From positions 1 through 10,111 of the forward strand of contig JAMCXE010000016.1 of assembly GCA_023474975.1 (NCBI GenBank): a stretch of 10,111 nucleotides of DNA. Reading direction: 5' to 3'. This DNA is from Patescibacteria group bacterium. GTDB lineage: Bacteria; Patescibacteriota; Minisyncoccia; UBA6257; 02-FULL-45-10c. The translations under genes were made by a program, and so were the position numbers. Of this stretch, positions 6,631-10,111 are shown in pieces. The first letter of the stretch is position 1; every line of letters starts with the position of its first letter. The notes below the pieces were generated by a model. That model saw only the letters and a program-made list of their open reading frames with translations. It had not been told where the DNA came from and did not search any database.

Positions 6631-7125
6631 TTATTTCTTGAATGGAACTCCGATCTTTTTATAAAATTCGACCGCTTCAGCATTGTTTTTTATAGGCAAT
6701 TTTGGAACCATTGTTATCTGTATTCCAAAATTAACTTTGGAATGCTCTGGAATTATTTCTGGAAAAACCAAATGCTCTTTAAGACCTATATTTAAATTAC
6801 CGTTTTTATCTATAGCTCTCGTATCTATACCTCTAAAATCCCTTACGCGCGGTAAAGCGATATTGACAATCTTGCTCACCATTGAATTCATACGGCGCCC
6901 TCTCAAAGTCGTTTTAAGGCCAACGACAGTCCCTTGGCGAAGCTTGAATCCAGAAATAGATTTTTGAGCTGATCTTAAAGATGGGTACTGACCAGTAACA
7001 GAAGAAAGCTCTTTTGCTACCTCGGGAACAAATTTGTCCTCAAAATTAGGCTGAGTGGAAAATCTTCCAATGCCTACATTTACAACAACCTTTTCTAATT
7101 TATTTTTTAGATCGTGCTTTTGCAT
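6631..7125 (-). CDS. rplE: 50S ribosomal protein L5 (uL5), short N-terminus
   Basis: Binds 5S rRNA and contacts the P-site tRNA through an internal loop. The 164 residues begin MQKHDLKNKLEKVVVNVGIG. In most bacteria about 20 further residues, an N-terminal helix, precede the KLEKVVVN-type strand, so this protein is shorter than the usual 179 or so. Upstream in the same frame there is a stop within a few codons and no alternative ATG, so the short start is real in this sequence. The rest is conserved: RSAQKSISGFKLRQGTVVGL (51-70, P-site loop), TLRGRRM (73-79), LPRVRDFRGI (91-100) and FPEI (121-124). It overlaps the end of rplX by 19 nt. Confidence 0.95.
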   Translation of the reverse strand: MQKHDLKNKLEKVVVNVGIGRFSTQPNFEDKFVPEVAKELSSVTGQYPSLRSAQKSISGFKLRQGTVVGLKTTLRGRRMNSMVSKIVNIALPRVRDFRGIDTRAIDKNGNLNIGLKEHLVFPEIIPEHSKVNFGIQITMVPKLPIKNNAEAVEFYKKIGVPFKK

Positions 7126-7412
7126 TTTTTGCAGATTCTTAATTTTTTAGTTCCCTCAACCTTGTGACTAATTCTCGTGGGCTGACCGCAGCGTGGGCAA
7201 ACCATTAGAACATTGGATGCATCTATGGACCTGCCAACCTCAACAACGCTCCCCTTTTCACCTTGGCGCTTTGGCTTATTATGCTTTTTGAACATATTCA
7301 ATCCTTCCACGACCACCCTCTGCTTCTTAGTATCAACAACCAAAACCTTGCCGGTCTTTCCGGAATCCTTTCCTGCTAATATTTTTACTGTATCGCCTTT
7401 TTTTATGTTCAT
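7107..7412 (-). CDS. rplX: 50S ribosomal protein L24 (uL24), zinc-ribbon form
   Basis: Early assembly protein that binds the 5' domain of 23S rRNA near the tunnel exit. The 101 residues start with a KOW motif (KKGDTVKILAGKDSGKTGKV, 4-23), then VVVEGLNMFKKH (33-44). The C-terminal half carries CPRC (Cys72, Cys75) and CKKC (Cys94, Cys97), the zinc-binding version of the protein. The last 19 nt encode both the L24 C-terminus and the first codons of rplE in another frame, which suggests coupled translation. Confidence 0.97.
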   Translation of the reverse strand: MNIKKGDTVKILAGKDSGKTGKVLVVDTKKQRVVVEGLNMFKKHNKPKRQGEKGSVVEVGRSIDASNVLMVCPRCGQPTRISHKVEGTKKLRICKKCKSTI

Positions 7413-7428
7413 ATTTTTTCTGATTTAG

Positions 7429-7797
7429 TTAAACAACTTCTTCGGCCATGGTAAATATAGTTTCGTAACCCCTCTCTCTTATTTCTCTGGGTAAAGGACC
7501 AAAGATACGGGTTGCCTTGGGCTCTTTCTTATCATCGATCAAAACAACCGCGTTGTCGTCAAAACGGAAATAAGACCCATCTTGTCTGTGCTGAGTTTTT
7601 CTAGTTCTCACAACAACGCATTTTACTATATCTTTTTTCTTGACCGCTTTTCTCGGTTCGGCTTTTTGAACAGAGGCAATTATTATATCGCCTATTCCGG
7701 CATATCTCTTACGACCACCTCCGAGCACCCTAAAACATCGGACCGTTTTTGCCCCGCTGTTATCCGCAACTTTTAATATGGATCTTTCTTGGATCAT
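7429..7797 (-). CDS. rplN: 50S ribosomal protein L14 (uL14)
   Basis: Binds 23S rRNA and forms an intersubunit bridge with 16S helix 44; also the docking site of the silencing factor RsfS. It has 122 residues, exactly the family length. Signatures are MIQERSILKVADNSGAKTV (1-19), CFRVLGGGRKRYAGIGDII (21-39), VVVRTRK (61-67), FDDNAVVLID (79-88) and TRIFGPLPREIRERG (96-110). The start ATG at 7797 is 4 nt after the rpsQ stop, with no Shine-Dalgarno in or before that gap. Confidence 0.98.
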   Translation of the reverse strand: MIQERSILKVADNSGAKTVRCFRVLGGGRKRYAGIGDIIIASVQKAEPRKAVKKKDIVKCVVVRTRKTQHRQDGSYFRFDDNAVVLIDDKKEPKATRIFGPLPREIRERGYETIFTMAEEVV

Positions 7798-7801
7798 AGA
7801 A

Positions 7802-8044
7802 TTAAATCTTATTTATAACTTTCCACCTTTTTTCTTTACTCATCGGCCTTGTTTCTTCAATAACAACTTTATCACCGGTATGATATTCTCCCTTTTCGTC
7901 ATGAGCTTTGAATTTCTTAGTGGTCTTAAAATATTTTTTATACTTTTCGTTCAACTTTAATCTCTCGACCGCTACCACAACGGTCTTTTGCATTTTATCG
8001 GAAACCACGGTTCCGTTTAATTGTCTGTGTTGTTTTTCTTTCAT
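7802..8044 (-). CDS. rpsQ: 30S ribosomal protein S17 (uS17)
   Basis: Primary 16S rRNA-binding protein of the OB-fold type, needed for early 5'-domain assembly. The 80 residues contain the family core LNGTVVSDKMQKTVVVAVER (9-28), KYFKTTKKFKAHDE (37-50), a GDKVVIEETRPMSKEKRW stretch (57-74) and the short VINKI end. The length is normal. It starts 4 nt after the rpmC stop and ends 4 nt before rplN, among the tightest spacers in the window. Confidence 0.96.
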   Translation of the reverse strand: MKEKQHRQLNGTVVSDKMQKTVVVAVERLKLNEKYKKYFKTTKKFKAHDEKGEYHTGDKVVIEETRPMSKEKRWKVINKI

Positions 8045-8048
8045 AAAT

Positions 8049-8267
8049 TTATGATTTTTTTTCTGTCTTGGTATTTTTTCTTTCCGATATTGCAGTATTC
8101 ATCCTTGCGATCAACTTTTTGAGATTAGCTATCTCACTGGCATTTTTTGTCTTACCTGCACGGAGATCAACCTGAAGCTCCCAAAGCTTATCCTTGCTTT
8201 TTTTGATTTCGTTTAAAAGTTCAGCATCTGGCTTATTTTTCAATTGTTCCATTTCTTTGGTCTTCAT
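8049..8267 (-). CDS. rpmC: 50S ribosomal protein L29 (uL29)
   Basis: Small two-helix protein next to the tunnel exit, close to where trigger factor and SRP dock through L23. The 72 residues fit an antiparallel helical hairpin: helix one MKTKEMEQLKNKPDAELLNEIKK, then KLWELQVDLRAGKTKN (32-47), matching the conserved L-F/W-x-L-R-x-Q/x-A-x-G-x-x-x-N pattern, then helix two. A short Lys/Thr/Glu tail follows. Its place between rplP and rpsQ is canonical. The 42-nt spacer before it is the longest inside the operon and is purely AT-rich. Confidence 0.94.
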   Translation of the reverse strand: MKTKEMEQLKNKPDAELLNEIKKSKDKLWELQVDLRAGKTKNASEIANLKKLIARMNTAISERKNTKTEKKS

Positions 8268-8309
8268 ATTTTATATGATTTTTCTTATTTTTTCAATCCT
8301 TACAAAAAA

Positions 8310-8720
8310 TTATTTAAAAACTATCTTTGTTTTTACCGGTAATTTATAACTAGCCATTTTTAAAGCCTGCACAGCGGTTTCCTTCGGAACACCGTCTACT
8401 TCAAACAAAACCCTGCCTGGCTTTATAACAACAACGTATTTATCAACATCTCCCTTACCTCCTCCTAAGGTAACTTCCGGAGGTTTCTTTGTTATTGGCT
8501 TATCGGGAAAAACCCTGATCCAAACCTTTCCCTCTCTTTTGAGGAAGTTCGTTATTGTCTTTCTAGCCGCCTCTAGTTGCCTGCCATCCATCCACGCCGG
8601 AGACATAGCTTTTAAGCCAAAGGAACCATAAGCAACTGTAAGGCCCCTGGTTTCAGTAAGACGTTTCTTAGATCGTCCTCTTTGCCACTTTCTGTGTTTT
8701 GTTTTCTTTGGCATCAACAT
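8310..8720 (-). CDS. rplP: 50S ribosomal protein L16 (uL16)
   Basis: Late-assembling large-subunit protein near the A and P sites of the tRNA channel. The 136 residues start MLMPKKTKHRKWQRGR, the standard opening of the family. The conserved middle includes GRQLEAARKTITNFLKREG (46-64), VWIRVFPDKPITKKPPEV (66-83), GGGKGDVDKYVVVIKPGRVLFEVDGV (86-111) and a C-terminal ALKMASYKLPVKTKIV. The family usually has GKGKG(S/N/A) in the loop; GGGKGD here is a mild variant. The length is normal. Confidence 0.98.
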   Translation of the reverse strand: MLMPKKTKHRKWQRGRSKKRLTETRGLTVAYGSFGLKAMSPAWMDGRQLEAARKTITNFLKREGKVWIRVFPDKPITKKPPEVTLGGGKGDVDKYVVVIKPGRVLFEVDGVPKETAVQALKMASYKLPVKTKIVFK

Positions 8721-8753
8721 AGATAAAAATTTAAAAATTAATTATTGTATGAA

Positions 8754-9419
8754 TTAAACGTGAACTTCTCCTTTGTATATCCAAACTTTTATTCCAACGG
8801 TTCCGTAAGTGCAAAAAGCAGTTCCCTCGCCGTAATCAATATTGGCTCTAAGAGTTTGAAGCGGGAGCTTCCCTTTTGCTAACCACTCCCTTCTGGCAAT
8901 TTCGCCACCATCAAGCCTTCCTGAAAGTTTTATCTTAGCACCCTCGACTTCCTTATTCTGCATGATCGATTCCAAATACTTTTTTATAGTACGCCTAAAG
9001 GTCATTCTTTTCTCAAGATCCCAAGCAATACTTTGAGCGATGAACGCCGAAGAAACTTCATTTCGTTTAAGTTCCTCAATGTTCAAATTAACATTAAAAT
9101 CCGGTTTTTCATTTCTTTCTGCATAGAGTTTGGCGAGTTTGCTTTCAATGGCCTTTCTAAGATCTTCAACCCCTTTTCCTCCCCTGCCGATCACTAAACC
9201 AGGTTTAGCGACCTTAATAAAAACTCTGAAAGTATTATTATTTTTCTCGATCTCTATCTTATCTATGCCAGCCAACTTTATTTTTTCCTTTACTATTTTT
9301 CTGATCAAAACATCCTCTTCCAGGGTTTTCTTGAAGTTCTTCTTTTTAGGAAACCAACGAGAATTCCATCCCCTGGTTACGCCCGTCCTGTATGAATCTG
9401 GTCTAATTTTTTGTCCCAT
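8754..9419 (-). CDS. rpsC: 30S ribosomal protein S3 (uS3)
   Basis: Small-subunit head protein at the mRNA entry tunnel, with helicase function shared with S4 and S5. The 221 residues open with MGQKIRPDSYRTGVTRGWNS. A KH domain follows with VIGRGGKGVEDLRKAIE (76-92). The C-terminal domain shows MTFRRTIKKYLE (139-150), KLSGRLDGGEIARREWLAKG (164-183) and LPLQTLRANIDYGEGTA (185-201). The protein ends soon after the core, without the long tail found in some bacteria. Start at 9419, 28 nt after the rplV stop. Confidence 0.98.
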   Translation of the reverse strand: MGQKIRPDSYRTGVTRGWNSRWFPKKKNFKKTLEEDVLIRKIVKEKIKLAGIDKIEIEKNNNTFRVFIKVAKPGLVIGRGGKGVEDLRKAIESKLAKLYAERNEKPDFNVNLNIEELKRNEVSSAFIAQSIAWDLEKRMTFRRTIKKYLESIMQNKEVEGAKIKLSGRLDGGEIARREWLAKGKLPLQTLRANIDYGEGTAFCTYGTVGIKVWIYKGEVHV

Positions 9420-9447
9420 AGTTTTATATAATTTATCAGTTTAAAAA

Positions 9448-9963
9448 TTAAACGCTCTTTCTTCTGAAGACCTTTTTCGTAAAGCCCTGTTTACTTTCCG
9501 ACTTTGGAGCTTCCTTTTCGACAGAATCTTTGTTTTCGTACTTTGGTTTATTAACGGCCTTCGCTATTTTCTTTGCTTCTTTTTCTTTTTTAACAATAGC
9601 GGTATTAAATCTGGCAGTTTTTTTCTTTTTGGCTTCTTTCAAAACGAGGGTAACATGACAAGTTCTCTTTAATATGGGAGTAGCTCTTCCCATGGCGCGC
9701 GGTAAAAATCTTTTAAAAGAAGGTCCTTGATCAACCATTACTGTTTCTACGACTAAAGCGTCCTGATCGACTTTCCTATTATTAACCGCATTGGCGACGG
9801 CAGATTTAAGAAGCTTAAGAATTGGCTCAGCCGATCTTTTCGAGGCAAGCATCAATTGGGCCTCGGCTTCATTAGCGGTCATTCCCTTTATGAGATTAGC
9901 GATCAGCCTCGCCTTACGCGGAGCTATATGCAAATGTCTAAGTTTTACGGTTTCTCTTATCAT
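9448..9963 (-). CDS. rplV: 50S ribosomal protein L22 (uL22) with C-terminal extension
   Basis: L22 contacts all 23S rRNA domains and its hairpin lines the peptide exit tunnel. Residues 1-110 are the family core: KLRHLHIAPRKARLIANLIKG (7-27), VANAVNNRKVD (56-66), and the tunnel hairpin region PSFKRFLPRAMGRATPILKRT (81-101), followed by CHVTLVL. Bacterial L22 normally stops near residue 110. Here about 60 more residues follow, rich in Lys, Glu and Ala and then Ser, ending in the basic motif FTKKVFRRKSV (161-171). The tail is probably disordered and surface exposed. The rpsS stop is 30 nt upstream. Confidence 0.96.
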   Translation of the reverse strand: MIRETVKLRHLHIAPRKARLIANLIKGMTANEAEAQLMLASKRSAEPILKLLKSAVANAVNNRKVDQDALVVETVMVDQGPSFKRFLPRAMGRATPILKRTCHVTLVLKEAKKKKTARFNTAIVKKEKEAKKIAKAVNKPKYENKDSVEKEAPKSESKQGFTKKVFRRKSV

Positions 9964-9993
9964 TTTTTTTATTTTATAGTGAAATTTATCAAA

Positions 9994-10111
9994 TTATTTC
10001 TTTGCGGCCGGAGCAGGAGAAGCAGCCGGCTTCATAGCGGCGGCAGCTTCCAAATCACGCTGCATCTTACCTCCGTGCTTAACAAATTTTCTGGTAAGAG
10101 AAACCGTAAAA
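9994..10111 (-). CDS. rpsS: 30S ribosomal protein S19 (uS19), C-terminal end only
   Basis: The last 38 codons and the TAA stop of a gene that continues past the right edge. The readable end is FTVSLTRKFVKHGG, matching the FxxTRxFxxH(G/A)-type end of S19, a small-subunit head protein near the A-site finger. A tail of roughly 20 residues, KMQRDLEAAAAMKPAASPAP and then AAKK, follows the position where many S19 proteins stop. The assignment is supported by its place directly before rplV, the standard S10-operon order. Confidence 0.88.
   Translation of the reverse strand, partial: FTVSLTRKFVKHGGKMQRDLEAAAAMKPAASPAPAAKK

Noticed and set aside
7778..7960. Plus-strand open frames throughout, such as this Phe-rich 60-codon frame
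   Set aside because: They lie antisense to well-conserved ribosomal protein genes, have low-complexity Phe/Leu/Ser composition produced by antisense Lys/Glu codons, and show no family motifs.
1..10111. Hidden novel system, mobile element, CRISPR array or RNA gene
   Set aside because: Genes cover nearly all of the window with housekeeping functions. The largest gap is 214 nt (adk leader plus terminator), and I found no repeated units, transposase motifs or tRNA-like folds.

Overview
The window holds an S10/spc-type ribosomal protein cluster from a bacterium. Every supported gene is on the minus strand, so the biological reading direction runs from high to low coordinates. The best fit is a member of the Candidate Phyla Radiation (Patescibacteria), probably Parcubacteria-like. 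The reasons are an AT-rich sequence with very short spacers, absence of rpmD (uL30) between rpsE and rplO (a known CPR trait), a zinc-LID adenylate-kinase-like protein with a GSPRT motif, and short-core ribosomal proteins carrying low-complexity tails. The phylum assignment is inference from gene content and protein style; no database search was possible.

Layout in transcription order: rpsS (C-terminal end only, cut by the right window edge), rplV, rpsC, rplP, rpmC, rpsQ, rplN, rplX, rplE, rpsN, rpsH, rplF, rplR, rpsE, rplO, secY. These lie almost end to end (4 to 42 nt spacers; rplX and rplE overlap by 19 nt) and look like one transcript. A strong intrinsic terminator (2784..2813) sits 14 nt past the secY stop. 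After a roughly 170-nt leader that can fold long-range come adk and map, which share one base (TAGTG). Then follow a 96-nt gap with an extended -10 box, a dolichyl-phosphate-glucosyltransferase-like GT2 enzyme, and the first two thirds of greA, cut by the left window edge.

Functionally the block builds the ribosome (16 ribosomal and translocon genes), inserts and exports proteins (SecY), removes the initiator methionine (Map), and supplies nucleoside diphosphates (Adk-like). The usual continuation infA-rpmJ-rpsM-rpsK-rpsD-rpoA-rplQ does not follow map here. A lipid-linked sugar enzyme and a transcript cleavage factor take its place.

Points that stand out: no start codon in the window has a recognisable Shine-Dalgarno sequence; no gene ends in TGA; the Adk-like protein has lost several AMP-site residues; L5 lacks its usual N-terminal helix; and the adk leader has two mutually exclusive pairings. 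No mobile element, CRISPR array, tRNA or rRNA was seen, and there is no gene-free stretch longer than 300 bases.
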